Positions 11,026-22,680 of a DNA stretch of 64,000 nt are shown here, piece after piece. Under the pieces are notes generated by a model that had not been told where the DNA came from, ran no database searches, and was given only the letters and a program-made list of their open reading frames with translations. Numbering within the stretch: position 1 is the stretch's first letter; each line of letters begins with the position of its first letter. The position numbers were made by a program, and so were the translations under genes. Source of the DNA: Saccharum officinarum (Eukaryota; Streptophyta; Magnoliopsida; Poales; Poaceae); assembly GCA_020631735.1 (NCBI GenBank), contig CM036199.1, forward strand, positions 17,069,955 through 17,133,954. Reading direction: 5' to 3'.

Positions 11026-13077
11026 ATGGCTCAAATTGTGTTCAATCATGTTGGGGGGCAAGCCACCGTTCTTTGATGGTGTTAGTTCTTTTGCTCATTG
11101 GAAGAGAAAGATGACAATGTACCTTGGTTCTATTCATGAGAGAGAGTTTTGCAAGTCACCGAGAATGACTTTGCTATCATTGATCCGTCATCTCACCGAT
11201 GAAGATAGAGCAAATAGAAACATGCAATAGATTGGCTCTCAATACACTTTTACCATGGTATTGACACAAAAGTATTTGAGGGCATCAGGACTTAGAATTG
11301 GCATATGAAGTATGGACAAGGTTGAGTGAAACATATGAGGCAAACTAAGGTTGTGAAGAGTGCCAAGCTATATGGACTCAAGAGTGAGTTTGAGAACTTC
11401 AAGAAAAAGGATGATGAAACAATCATTGAAATGTTTCATAGATTGCAAGTGATAGTCAATGATCTCAAAAGCTTAGGGCACAAGACTCAGATCAAGATTT
11501 TTGTCACAAGTTCTTATTGAGCTTACCTAGAAATTCAAGATGTTGATCATGATGTTACAAAGAGATGGGCTTGAAACAATGAAGCCAATGATTTGCTTGG
11601 AGAGGTATTAACATTTGACAAGTATGATCAAGATGTTGATGAGAAGGAGGAAGAAAAGAAGAAGAAGACCGTGGCATTCAAGGCCATCTCCTCCAAGGGC
11701 AAAGCTACCATCATTGAAGAAGAAGAAGACAATGATGAAGATGAAGATTATGAAATTGATGATGAGGCATTTGCTTTTGTAGTCAAGAAAATGGGTCACA
11801 TGTTCATTAAGAGAAGAGGCTTCAAAAGAGAAATGACAATTCAAGAGCAATGAGCAACAAAGGAGGTGCTTCAATTGTGATAGCACCGAACATCTTCAAG
11901 CCGAATGTCCCTATGACAAGAAGAAGAACAACAAGAGGGGCAAGTTTGAGAAGAAAAAGAAAGAAGCCAAGATAACATTCAAGAAAGGCAAAAATGGAGT
12001 CTATGTGGCCACTTGGGAAAGTGATGATGATGAAGAAGAAGAAGAATCATCCAACAAGGCTTTTGCTTCCATTGCTATTAACAAGAAGCCTTTACTATTT
12101 GATTCATCCTCTTCATGCTTCATGGCCAAAGAAGCTAAGGTATTATATGATGAAAGTGATGATGAAAGTGAAATGGAATATGTTCATGATAGTGATAATG
12201 ATAATATGATAATGAAATGATGATGATGATGAACCAACTAAAGAACAACTATATGACTTGTTGCAACAAACTAGAGACATAGCTATTGCCAAGAACAAGG
12301 AGTGCAAGAAGCTTTCAATGAAAGTAGCAATACTTGAGAAAGTTCTTGGTGAGCTTAAGACCACTCATGAGAGTCTAGTGGAAGACCATGAGGATCTTGG
12401 TAAGGCTCATTCCAAGCTTGAAAAGGCTCACTCATTGCTACTTGAGCAACAAGAAAAGAAGGAGGTTGTTGTATCATGTGATATAGGTGTTACATGTGAT
12501 ATAATTGATGAATCCTTTAATGAACCTATCATCATGTCAAATACTAACCCTTCTTGTAGCTCTTCATCCACCACCACCAACTCTACCTCTACTACTAGTG
12601 ATGGTTTCACTTGTGATGCCTCACTAATGGTTGAGAATGAGACTCTCAAGAGAGAGGTGGATGAGCTCACTCACGCCCTAGGCAAGGCCTATGGTGGTGA
12701 GGCCCGCTTGCTTAAGTGCTTGGGTAGCCAAGGTTCTCTCTTAACAAAGAGGGATTGGGCTACACCCCAAGAAAGGCAAGTCGGCCTTTGCAACTCCAAA
12801 ACCTAGCTTTGTGAAGAGCAATGGTCGGTTTTGCAATAGATGCAAGCAAGTTGGGCACTTAGAGCATAATTGCAATAAAAAGAACCAAAGCAAGAACCTT
12901 GTTAATGCTATACCTTTTGATTCTTGCTATGTGCTTACCAAAGGTGTGAAGGGTGTGCAAGCTAAGTTTGTTGGTACACCCATTGTTGGCCCAAAGAAGA
13001 AGGCTATTTGGGTACCAAAGAGCTTAGTTACTAACCTACAAGGACCCAAGCAAAAATGGGTACCTAAGCTTCATTGA
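11026..13077 (+). pseudogene. gag of the Sirevirus-like element, copy 2
   Basis: Same gag as copy 1, with indels between 11050 and 12230 that break the first half (an extra G in the GGGGG run near 11055, and a duplicated AGAG near 11145). From about 12258 it is open through the coiled-coil-like part to 12720, where a lost base shifts the frame, then open again at 12811-13077 with the CCHC knuckle and a TGA stop. Gag and pol are in different frames: pol opens at 13088, in +1 relative to gag, after a TAG at 13085. Each copy is intact where the other is broken at several sites, so the true element could have an open gag. Confidence 0.8.
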
Positions 13078-13087
13078 TTTGCTTGTA

Positions 13088-16000
13088 GGTCAATTACAAA
13101 GCCGGAGGAAGGCATTGGATTATTGATAGTGGGTGCACTCAACACATGACCGGTACATCAAGAATGTTTGACTCAATCAATGACAATAATAGTGGTGTTG
13201 ATTCTATCACATTTGGCAATAACAAGAAAGGCAAGGTTATTGGCTTGGGCAAGATTGCAATATCAAATGATATGAGTATCTCTAATGTGTTGCTAGTTGA
13301 AAGTTTGGATTTCAATCTTCTATCCGTGGCACAAATATGTGATCTAGGCTACAAATGCATCTTTGGGGTTGATGATGTGGAAGTTATTAGTGTGGATGGT
13401 TCAAATGTGGCATTCAAGGGCTTTAGATATGAGAATCTCTACCTAGTTGACTTCAATGCTAGAGAAACTTCTTTGACAACTTGCTTAGTCTCCAAATCAA
13501 GCATGGGTTGGCTTTGGCATAGAAGGCTTGGTCATGTTGGCATGAAACAATTGAAGAAGCTTACAACTCACAATCTTGTCAATGGTTTGAAAGATGTTGA
13601 ATTTGAGAAGAATAAGCTTTGTAGTGCATGTCAAGCCGGGAAGCAAGTTGGAAGCTCACATCCAAAGAAGAGTACAATGAGCACATGCAAAGCATTTGAG
13701 TTGATGCACATGGATCTATTTGGACCAACAACATATACAAGCATAGGTGGCAACAAGTATGGCTTTGTCATAGTGGATGACTTCACAAGATTCACATGGG
13801 TATTCTTTCTTAGTGACAAAAGTGAAGTGTTTGACACCTTCAAGACATTTCTCACTAGAGTTCACAATGAGTTTGAGATTAGAATCAAGAAAGTGAGAAG
13901 TGACAATGGAAGTGAGTTCAAGAATACAAGAATTGAAGAACTTTGTGATCATTATGGTATTGGACATCAATTCTCGGCCAAGTACACTCCACAATCAAAT
14001 GGCCTAGTTGAGAGGAAGAATAGAACATTGCTTGATATGGCTAGATCAATGCTTCATGAGTACAATGTGAGTCAATCATTTTGGGATGAAGCAATCAATA
14101 CCGCTTGCTACTACATCAATAGACTATATTGTCATCCATTGCTAGAGAAGACCCCATATGAGTTACTTCATGGAAGAAAGCCCAATATTTCTTACTTTAG
14201 GGTGTTTGGTTGCAAATGCTATATCTTGAAGAAGGGCACTAGATTGGGGAAGTTTGACAAGAGATGTGATGAGGGTTCCTACTTGGTTATTCAACTACAA
14301 GCAAAGCTTATAGAGTTTGGAACAACTCAAGTGGCATTCTAGAAGAAGTCCATGATGTGCAATTTGATGAAACCAATGGGTCACAAGATGAAGAAGAGAA
14401 TCTAGATGATGTTAGTGGAACTCTATTGGTGGAAGCAATGAAGAACATGGACATTGGGACATTAGAGCAAAGCAAGTAATTGATATTCAAGATGATGATA
14501 AAGATCAAGTGCTCAATTCTCCATTCAAGCTAGCTAGTGACTCTCAAGTGCAAGATCAAGGTGCTAGTTCATCTCATCAAGATACATCAAGTGATCAACC
14601 AAGCTCAAGCAATCAAGTGCAAGTACTCCAACCACAACATGTTGCAAGAGATCACCCCATTGATAGTGTTATTGGTGATATTAGAAGTGGTGTGCAAACA
14701 AGATCAAGATTGACTATGTTTTGTGAGCATGCATCATTTGTGTCAACCATAGAACCAAAGAAGATAGAAGAAGCTTTGAGGGATGCCGATTGATTATGGC
14801 TATGCAAGAAGAACTAAACAATTTCACAAGAAATGATGTTTGGAATTGGTAGAAAGGCCAAATGACTACAATGTGATTGGAACCAAGTGGGTGTTTAAAA
14901 ACAAGCAAGATCAAGATGGCATTGTAGTGAGAAACAAAGCAAGACTAGTTGCTCAAGGTTACACTCAAGTTGAAGGTCTTGACTATGATGAGACATATGC
15001 TCCCGTGGCAAGATTGGAGGCAATAAGGATTCTATTGGCTTATGCTTGTGCACACAATATCAAACTATATCAAATGGATGTCAAAAGTGCATTTCTCAAT
15101 GGGATCATCAATGAGTTAGTATTTGTTGAGCAACCGCCCGGATTTGAAGATGACAAGAAACCCAACCATGTCTACAAGTTGAAGAAGGCTTTATATGGCT
15201 TAAAGCAAGCACCTAGAGCATGGTATGAGAGGCTAAGGGATTTCCTTCTCTCTAAGGGATTCAAATGGGCAAGGTTGATACTACTCTATTCACCAAGAAG
15301 ATTGGAAATGATCTATTCATAGTGCAAATATATGTTGATGACATCATCTTTGGATCAACCGATCAAGCTTATTGTGAAGAATTTGGTGCTATGATGGCCA
15401 AAGAGTTTGAAATGTCTATGATTGGTGAACTTAGCTACTTCCTTGGTCTCCAAGTCAAGCAATTGAAGAATGGAACATTTGTGAGTCAAGGGAAATACAT
15501 AAGGGACATGTTGAAGAAGTTTGGAATGCAAGATGCAAAGCCAATTTCAACTCCAATGGGTACAAATGGAAATTTGGATAGTGATCTTGATGGCAAAATG
15601 GTGAATCAAAAGGAATATCGGTCTTTGATTGGAAGTCTACTCTATGTCACCGCATCAAGGCCGGATGTCATGTTTAGTGTTTGCATGTGTGCTAGATATC
15701 AAGCCTCACCTAGAGAAAGTCATCTCACGGCCGCAAAGAGAATATTGAGGTACTTGAAGCAAACAAGAGATGTTGGACTATGGTATCCCAAGGGGTCAAA
15801 GTTTGAATTGATTGGATATTCGGACTCCGACTATGGGGGTTGCAAGATCAATAGAAAGAGCACAAGTGGCACATGTCAATTACTTGGAAGATCACTTGTG
15901 TCATGGTCCTCAAAGAAACAAAATAGTGTGGCAATCTCTACCGCCGAAGCCGAATATGTGAGTGCGGGGAGTTGTTGTGCACAATTGCTATGGATGAAAT

Positions 16001-16284
16001 CAACTTTGAAGGATTATGGCCTCAACTTCAAGAATGTGCCATTGCTATGTGATAATGAGAGTGCAATCAAGATGATACAAAACCCGGTTCAACATGGAAG
16101 AACAAAGCATATTGACATAAGACATCATTTCATTAGAGATCATCAACAAAAGGGAGATATTGCCATTGAAAGTGTTGGCACCGATGATCAACTTGCCGAT
16201 ATTCTCACTAAGCCACTTGATGAAAAGAGGTTTTGCAAGCTAAGGAATGAATTGAACATTCTTGATTTCTCAAACATGAGTTGA
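13088..16284 (+). pseudogene. pol of the Sirevirus-like element, copy 2 (near complete)
   Basis: Protease DSG at 13125-13133; GAG-pre-integrase WHRRLGHVG near 13515; integrase core with MDLFGP, VDDFTRF and SDNGSEF and the GLVERKNRTLLDMARS segment; then a linker with serine/glutamine-rich text. Reverse transcriptase follows from about 14860 ([42 protein letters not shown]), then RNase H (STAEAEY, TKHIDIRHHFIRD, ADILTKPL) to the stop at 16282-16284. Frame breaks remain near 14274 (one G short where copy 1 has the full run), about 14790 and about 15265. The 15265-16284 part is a clean 339-codon ORF. Copia order (integrase before reverse transcriptase) is clear. Confidence 0.88.
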
Positions 16285-17481
16285 ATGCACCCCACCCACT
16301 TATTGACATGCCTCTCCTTCGACATTGCAAGGTAAAATTGATTGACATGTCTTTCATCCTATGCTAAGGACTTGATAGAGCATGTAGACATAATAAGTGG
16401 TACGCATAAGCATTCATGATAAATCAAATGAATTTTATGGATATATGTTACCACTATTGCTTCTATGCTTATTTTGATCTAGTGGTGGCATATGACATGT
16501 TTGTGAGCTTGTAAACCTAGTGTTGAATCTAGAAGATTTGCTATAAGTGTTTAATTCAACATAGGCAAGATAACCCTTATTTTGAGGAGTGAAGAAGCTT
16601 GTCTTTGGTTCAAATCGAATTAAATATCTTTAGCAAGTATTCTAGGTTAAACCAAATTTGATAAATTTTTTAACCTTACATATGGTATCGAATTAATTTC
16701 AATCTACTCCATCAAACACTTTTCCTTCTCTCCACAATTTGATCCCATTTTTTGGGTAAGTTGTTGACAAAGGGGGAGAGAAAAAGATGATTCAACTTGA
16801 TAAAGGGGTAAATAAAATTTATGATGAGAAAAAGATGATTCGACTTGATAAAGGGGTAAATAAAATTTGTTGATGCACACAAGTAGGGGGAGCAAGCTCA
16901 TAAACAAAGTTGTTGCATTTGTTTGTGCATTCTCATATGACTTGCTCATTGCACATGTATTTAAATTCAATATACATGCTTGTGTGGTGCAATGCTAGTA
17001 TAGAAATTGGATGATGAAATGATCTACTAGCATGCATAGGAATAGTTTACATGTGGTATCTAGACTTGCCTAAAGCTTTATAAGTGGTTAGCTTTACAAG
17101 TAGTCCAAGAACCTCTGCATATAATGTTGATCTCACGGGGTTCTTGAGTTTTGATGGATGTCTAGTTACTTCATGATGCTAAGGATGGTGTAAAAGGCAA
17201 CTCCGATTGGTATCACGCTTCAAAGGTCCATTTCTTACACCTTAGCATCATTTTGGTTGAATTACTCTCCCAACACTTCTATCCATGCATATGTGCAAAG
17301 CTTTCAATCCAAACTCTATGCACATATGTAGGGGGAGCTAATGCTACCAAAACCGAGCTTGTGATAATTGTCCAAACTTTACTTATGAGCAAAATGATTG
17401 GACAAGTATGACAAGTTCAAAACTTTTATTATCAAAATCATCTTTGTGAGGGTTGTCATCAATTACCAAAAAGGGGGAGAT
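16285..17481 (+). other. Long 3' non-coding part with multiple polypurine tracts
   Basis: About 1.2 kb between the pol stop and the 3' LTR holds no convincing ORF. It carries repeated polypurine tracts (AAAGGGGGAGAG near 16769, TAGGGGGAGC near 16885 and 17330, and AAAAAGGGGGAGA ending at 17480 next to the LTR). A short tandem duplication of a unit with GATTCAACTTGATAAAGG lies at about 16785-16866. Multiple polypurine tracts downstream of pol are a known Sirevirus trait; the last one is the likely plus-strand primer. No env-like ORF is visible here. Confidence 0.75.
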
Positions 17482-19790
17482 TGAAAGTCCCTAGTTTGGT
17501 TTTGGCTAATTGATGAAACCTAGGACTAACCTTTGTATCTAAGTGGATGTTTAGATAAAGGTGGTCATTGAATATGAGACATGACATTGACTCATATGAC
17601 CAAGATGGTGAAGACCAAGATGAGGCTTGGCTCGATGGACCGGTTGTGAGGGTGAAGGGCAAGTCGAGGCTTCGAAGCGAGGGACCATGCGATGGTGAAG
17701 CTTGAGCAAGACTTGGCGCCGACGGACCAATGCAACGGTGAAGAGCAAGTGAAGTCAAGGTCGATGGATCGAGACGGTCATGTGATAATATGAAGTGGAT
17801 CATATCATTTGGAGAAACAAAATGGGCTCAAGGCAAAGGTATAACCATAGGGCCATTTTGTTTTACACTCAAGACACCATAGAGGGTGTGAGTGGTTTAG
17901 GATCGATAGCCGAACTATTAAGAGGGGAAGTCTTATCGGTTATTCGATGCACGGGTGCCACTAGGTGAATTCATGAAGTGCATTGCATGTAGGGCCTAGT
18001 GAGCTAATTGGAAAACCTTTGAAAATGATTGAGAAAAAGCTAACACACAAGCACATGGAGATGTACACTTGATGGTGTTGGCACATTTGCAAAGGTGGCG
18101 TTGGTCACGCTGTGGTTTGCGGGTAGAGAGGGTTTGGGTTCCTCTCTCCCTCCACCGAGCGTGCGAGCGCGGGATTCAGGCGATTTCGGGGAAATGAAAT
18201 GCCTATTTTCCACTACGCTGAAAGTCGGAAAAGAAACGAAGGCGAACGGGGTCACTGAGGTGACCGGACGCTGCACCGGACGCGGTCTCGGTATGACCGG
18301 ACGCGTCCGGTCAGTACAGCGCGGTTTCGGGCGCGCGGGCTAGGGTTTGCAACCGGCGCGTCCGGTCACTCGCGGGACCGGCGCGTCCGGTCAGTCGCCC
18401 AGAGGGAACTGCGGTTCACGAGGATGATTGGACGCGAGGCGCGTCCGGTCACACATGATCGGACGCGTCCGATCGTTGAAGGAGCTTACTGGACTCACAC
18501 CGGACGCGGGCACTGTCGCATCCGGTCGTTGCGAGGAGCGCGTCCGGTCGTTGTTTCGCGGGCGCGGGTGCTGTGCGGATCGGCGCGTCCGGTCGTTCGA
18601 CAGGCGCGTCCGGTCATCGGGACCGGCGCGTCCGGTCGTTGCGACCAGCGCGTCCGGTCGTTGCTTCGCGCGCGCGGTGCTGAGCGACCGGCGCGTCCGG
18701 TCTGTTGAGAGGCGCGTCCGGTCATGGGATTTGACCGTTGACGCAGTGACCGTTGGAGGACCGGACGCGGTTGAGCGCGTCCGGTCAGTTTCGACCGGCG
18801 CGTCCGGTCGTCCCGAAAAAACGGTCAGTGGAGTTGCAACGGCTCTATTTGGATGGGAGACTTATAAATACTCGTTGGCCGGCCCTTGGGGAGGCAACTA
18901 GTGATTTCTAACATTCTTGTACATCCTTTGAGCTAGAGCATCTCCTCCCACTCATCTCTCTTGAGTGATTGCAAATCATAAGTGAGATTGAGTAATCCCA
19001 AAGTGCATTGCATAGCTTGAGGGCATCTAGTGGCACTTGTGGGTGGTTTAGCCGGTGGATTTCTTGTTACTCTTGGAGAGTACCGCTCCTAGCTGGCTTG
19101 GAGATTGTTGGAGGCGTTGGCAAGAGAAGGTGATTGTTCTTGGCCACCTCCGGTTGTTTGTAAGAGGTTCTTGTGCTTTCCTCGGCGGGACGCCAAAAGC
19201 AACTCTATTACATTGCGCGTGTCATTGAGTTACCTCACTTGAGAGTGGTGTCTTGCGGTGCCTTGCGGGGCGTGCCTTGAGGGGCAAGTGACTTGAGGGT
19301 CGCACCGAGGAACCATCTAAGTGTTGGTCGACACAACCGGTGACGTAGCTTGTCGGTGCACAAGTGAACACCGGGTGAACAAAAATATTGTGTCTCTTGT
19401 CTCCCGGTGATTGGTCTCCATATTGTGTTGTTGTCAATATTGATTGATTGTATATCATCTTGGTGATTGGCAACATCTTCACTCCACCGTTGGTATAAGA
19501 TACACAATCCTATCTCTTGCATTTACTTTTACTAGATTATCTTGTGTAGCTCTAGTGGTAGCCTTTGCTAGTGTTGTTAGCTTGCTCACTAGTGTAAGTT
19601 TAGTGACATAGCCCTTGTGTGAACTAGAAATCATAATCTACTAGTCTTGTGGATAGGAGGCTTGCATCACAACCGTAGGCTAAGCAAAACTCGCTTTGCG
19701 CCGTTTATTATTCTAACAAGTTTGCTTAGTGGCTTGTGTAGAAATTTTTATAGGCTATTCACCCCCCCTCTAGCCATCTAGGACCTTACA
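17482..19790 (+). repeat. 3' LTR of the Sirevirus-like element
   Basis: Begins TGAAAGTCCC directly after the polypurine tract and ends CCTTACA, followed by the target duplication GCGCG. It is four bases shorter than the 5' LTR, from single-base differences in homopolymers. The palindromic array lies at about 18260-18820, with a TATA-like TTATAAATA near 18863. Confidence 0.9.
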
Positions 19791-19795
19791 GCGCG
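19791..19795. repeat. Target site duplication GCGCG, right copy
   Basis: Identical to 3348-3352 and directly abuts the CA end of the 3' LTR. Confidence 0.92.
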
Positions 19796-20261
19796 TCGAA
19801 TAACCAATAAGACTTCCCCTCTTAATAGTTCGGCTATCGATCCTAAACCACTACACCCTCTATGGTGTCTTAAGTGCAAAACAAAATGGCCTTATGGTTA
19901 TACCTTTGCCTTAAGCCCATTTTGTTTTTCCAAAAGATATGATCCACTTCATATCATCACATGACCGTCTCGATCCATCGACCTTGACTTCACTTGCTCT
20001 TCACCGTTGCATCGGTCCATCGACGCCAAGTCTTGCTCAAGCTTGACCATCACATGGTTCTTCGCTTCGAAGCCTCGACTTGCCCTTTACCTTCACAATC
20101 GGTCCATCGAGCCAAGCATCATCTCGGTCTTCATCATCTTGGTCATATGAGTTAATGTCATGTCTCATATTCAATGATCACCTTTATCTAAATCATCCAC
20201 TTACATACAAAGGTTAGTCCTAGGTTTCATCAATTAGCCAAAACCAAACTAGGGAGTTTCA
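19796..20261 (-). mobile_element. Older Sirevirus-like LTR, right fragment (LTR B)
   Basis: Continues LTR B from 3352 without loss: in reverse it runs through the segment equal to 3353-3820 of the intact LTR and ends at the complement of TGAAACTCCC (CA at 20260-20261). It is several percent diverged from the intact LTR. The five bases after it are CCTGC; the matching duplication on the other side was lost when LTR A joined. Confidence 0.85.
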
Positions 20262-20300
20262 CCTGCTCTGCCATGTCCATGGCGTTCTCCGGTGGGTAAG
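20262..20300. other. Sliver of pre-insertion DNA between two LTRs
   Basis: These 39 bases lie between LTR B and the solo LTR. Removing the solo LTR and one GTAAG joins them to 22277, i.e. to the leader of the hAT transposase gene. I cannot identify a hAT terminal repeat in them. Confidence 0.6.
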
Positions 20301-22271
20301 TGAAAGTCCTATGTTTGGTGTTGGTAATTAGTGACAATGCCTAAGTACTGATCCTATGCCTAAGTTGTATGTAGTATATGAGGATTAGTACATTCTAAGG
20401 TTGGTGGCAAGATGGACATGGTGATCATGATGGCCACACTTGGATTTGGACGCAACCTACGTGATCAAGGCAAAGGTATATGCTTAAGGGTTGTGTTTTA
20501 TTAACCAAGACACCTAGTGGGTGTGGTTACATTATAGGATAGATAGTCGTACTATAAAGAGGGGAATGACGCGGCTATTGAACTCCTAAGTGCCTATGCA
20601 TTTCATAATCATATGCATTTGGATAGAACTAATATCGCCTCGAAAAATGATTGTGAAAATGCTAACACACTCACACATGACGAGATCACTTGGTGGTGTT
20701 AGCACGTTTGCGAAGGCGGTGGAGTTTGAGCGGTAGAGAGGGTTTGGGATCCTCTCTCCCTCCCGCCGAGCTTGCGAGCTAGGATTCAGGCGTTTTTGAG
20801 GAGTTGAAATGACTATTTTCCACTATGCCGTAAGTTGGAAAAGAAACGGAGGCGAACGAAGGTCATAGAGGTGACCGTACGCTGGACCGGACGCGGTCTC
20901 TGTATGACCGAACGTGTCCGGTCAGCGTTCAGTGTCTGTGCTTGTTTCAGGTTGATGATCGGACGCGCAGCGCGTCCGGTCATAGACGATCGGACATGTC
21001 CGGTCGTTCAGGGAGCTTACTGGACTCTAACCGGACGTTGGCACTATGGCGTCCGGTCAGTTCTACAGCGTGTCCGGTAACTATTTCGTTGTGCGCTGCT
21101 CTGACTTGACCAGCGCGTTCGGTCAGTCATGGGACCAGCGCGTCCGGTCGTTCGTAGCGTGTCTGGTCGTTGCTTTGCAGTTAGCCGTTGTGCGACCGGC
21201 GTGTCCGGTCAGTTGGACCAGCGCGTCCGGTCAGTGCTTCGCGACTTAGCCATTGTGCGACCGGCGCGTCCGGTCAGTTGGACCAGCGCGTTCGGTCAGC
21301 ATGATTTTGGCTGTTTAAGTTTCTAACGGCTCTATTCGAAGGGGTACGTCTATAAATACTCGTTGGCCAGCTCAAGGCTCTATCTCTCTTGAACATTTGA
21401 TATACTTGTGAGCACTTTGAGCTAAGCAACTCCCCTCCCACTCATCTCTCTTGCTTCTTTGCATATTCGAAGTGAGATTGAGTGATCCAAGTGTATTTGC
21501 ATTGTGAGATTGCATCTAGTTAGCACTTGGTGGTTGATTTGCTGTGGGATTCTTGTTTCTCTTGGTGGTTGCCGCCACCTAGACGGCTTAGAGTAGCTTG
21601 GAGGCATTGGCAAGAGTTGGTGATTGTTCTTGGCCACCTCCGGTGATTGTGAGGGGTTTGTGCCTACCTCGGCGAAGCGCCAAAGGCAACGTTAGTAAAT
21701 TGCTCATGTCATTTGCAGCCTTTTGCCATTTGGTAGGTTCTTGTGGCGCCTTTTAAGAGGCTCGGTGTGAGACCGATTAGCCACCGAACCACTTGGTGAA
21801 GAGGGACACAACGGGAACTAGCATGCCGGCAAGCACGTGAACCTCGGGATAAATCTTCGTGTCATCACTTTCATATTATGATTGATTGATGCCGGTGTTT
21901 GGTTGTCTTGGTATTAATTATTGATCATATTGGTTGGCTCAATACTTCGCCCCTCGGTGAAACTCTCCTAACTCAACTCCGCATTACTTTCTTAGTTATC
22001 TTTGCTAGCTAGTTAGCTTTACTAGAGTAGCTCATTTGTGTAGCTTGCTAGTGGTAGTTGTAGTTGTAGTTGTAGTTACCTTCTCGGTTTGACTTGTACG
22101 GTTGAGTGCAAATATACTAGAATTGTGAATTGGTTAGGTGGCTTGCAAACACCCCGTAGGCTAAGCAAAACTCGCATCTCGCTACTTGTTATATTGATAA
22201 ACTTGTTTAGCTTGTCTTTGTAGAATATTTTAAAAGGTTATTCACCCCCCTCTAGCCATCAAGACCTTTCA
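20301..22271 (+). mobile_element. Solo LTR, Sirevirus-like, with target duplication GTAAG
   Basis: Begins TGAAAGTCCTATG and ends GACCTTTCA, with the 5-bp sequence GTAAG on both sides (20296-20300 and 22272-22276). No primer site, gag, pol or second LTR accompanies it, so it is a solo LTR left by recombination between two LTRs. Its palindromic array (about 20870-21300) uses the same GCGTCCGGT half-site but with more changes, and a TATA-like TATAAATACT occurs near 21350. It is a different subfamily from the LTRs at 3353 and 17482. Confidence 0.9.
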
Positions 22272-22570
22272 GTAAGAGGTCAGATCCAGTGGGTTCCATC
22301 CTCAATCTCTCTGCTTTCCCTCTCTGCCCTCAATATTCCTCTTCTCTCTCAGATCTGGTGGTTCCCGCCCTCAATCTCCATCTGTTCCCTTGTTCTTCAT
22401 CCCTAAAAGTCGATTGAGACTCGTTCTTAGCATCCTCGATGCATCTCCATGTTCTGTCTGTCGTTCTCATCACCGGCCGCCGCAATCTCTAGGGCTCCGG
22501 TCTCCGTTGAGGTACTTGGGGTGTGCATCCGGACCATCTCATCATCGTTTCTGGCGCTCTGGCTCTAGAG

Positions 22571-22654
22571 GTAAGGGTAATCCCCTATCCTAATCCCCTA
22601 CCCTAACCCTAATCCCCTACCCTAACCATCTTTTTCTATTGTTGATTGATGCAG
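22571..22654 (+). other. Probable 5'-leader intron of the hAT gene with CCCTAA-like repeats
   Basis: CTAGAG|GTAAGG at 22570/22571 is a good donor and TTGATGCAG|CC ending at 22654 a good acceptor. The 84-base intron consists mostly of CCCTAACC and AATCCCCTAC units, resembling degenerate plant telomere repeats. Confidence 0.55.
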
Positions 22655-22680
22655 CCGTCGAGGAACCGGAGACGATAGAG

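Larger units (their letters stand above)
3353..19790 (+). mobile_element. Ty1/copia Sirevirus-like retrotransposon, with assembly gap
   Basis: A complete-ended element: two LTRs of about 2.3 kb (3353-5665 and 17482-19790) starting TG and ending CA, an initiator-tRNA-Met type primer site, gag with a CCHC knuckle, a copia-order pol (protease, integrase, reverse transcriptase, RNase H), a long 3' non-coding part with repeated GGGGGAG tracts, and a polypurine tract at the 3' LTR. The 5-bp sequence GCGCG flanks both ends (3348-3352, 19791-19795). Long LTRs, palindromic CpG arrays and multiple polypurine tracts are Sirevirus (Maximus/SIRE) traits. The LTRs differ by only a few substitutions and single-base indels, so the insertion is recent. 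The internal region is present twice around a 100-N gap, so the real length is probably about 11 kb, not 16.4 kb. Confidence 0.9.

Noticed and set aside
22571..22654. Possible chromosome end or telomere patch
   Set aside because: Only a few degenerate CCCTAA-like units inside a small intron, with ordinary DNA on both sides.
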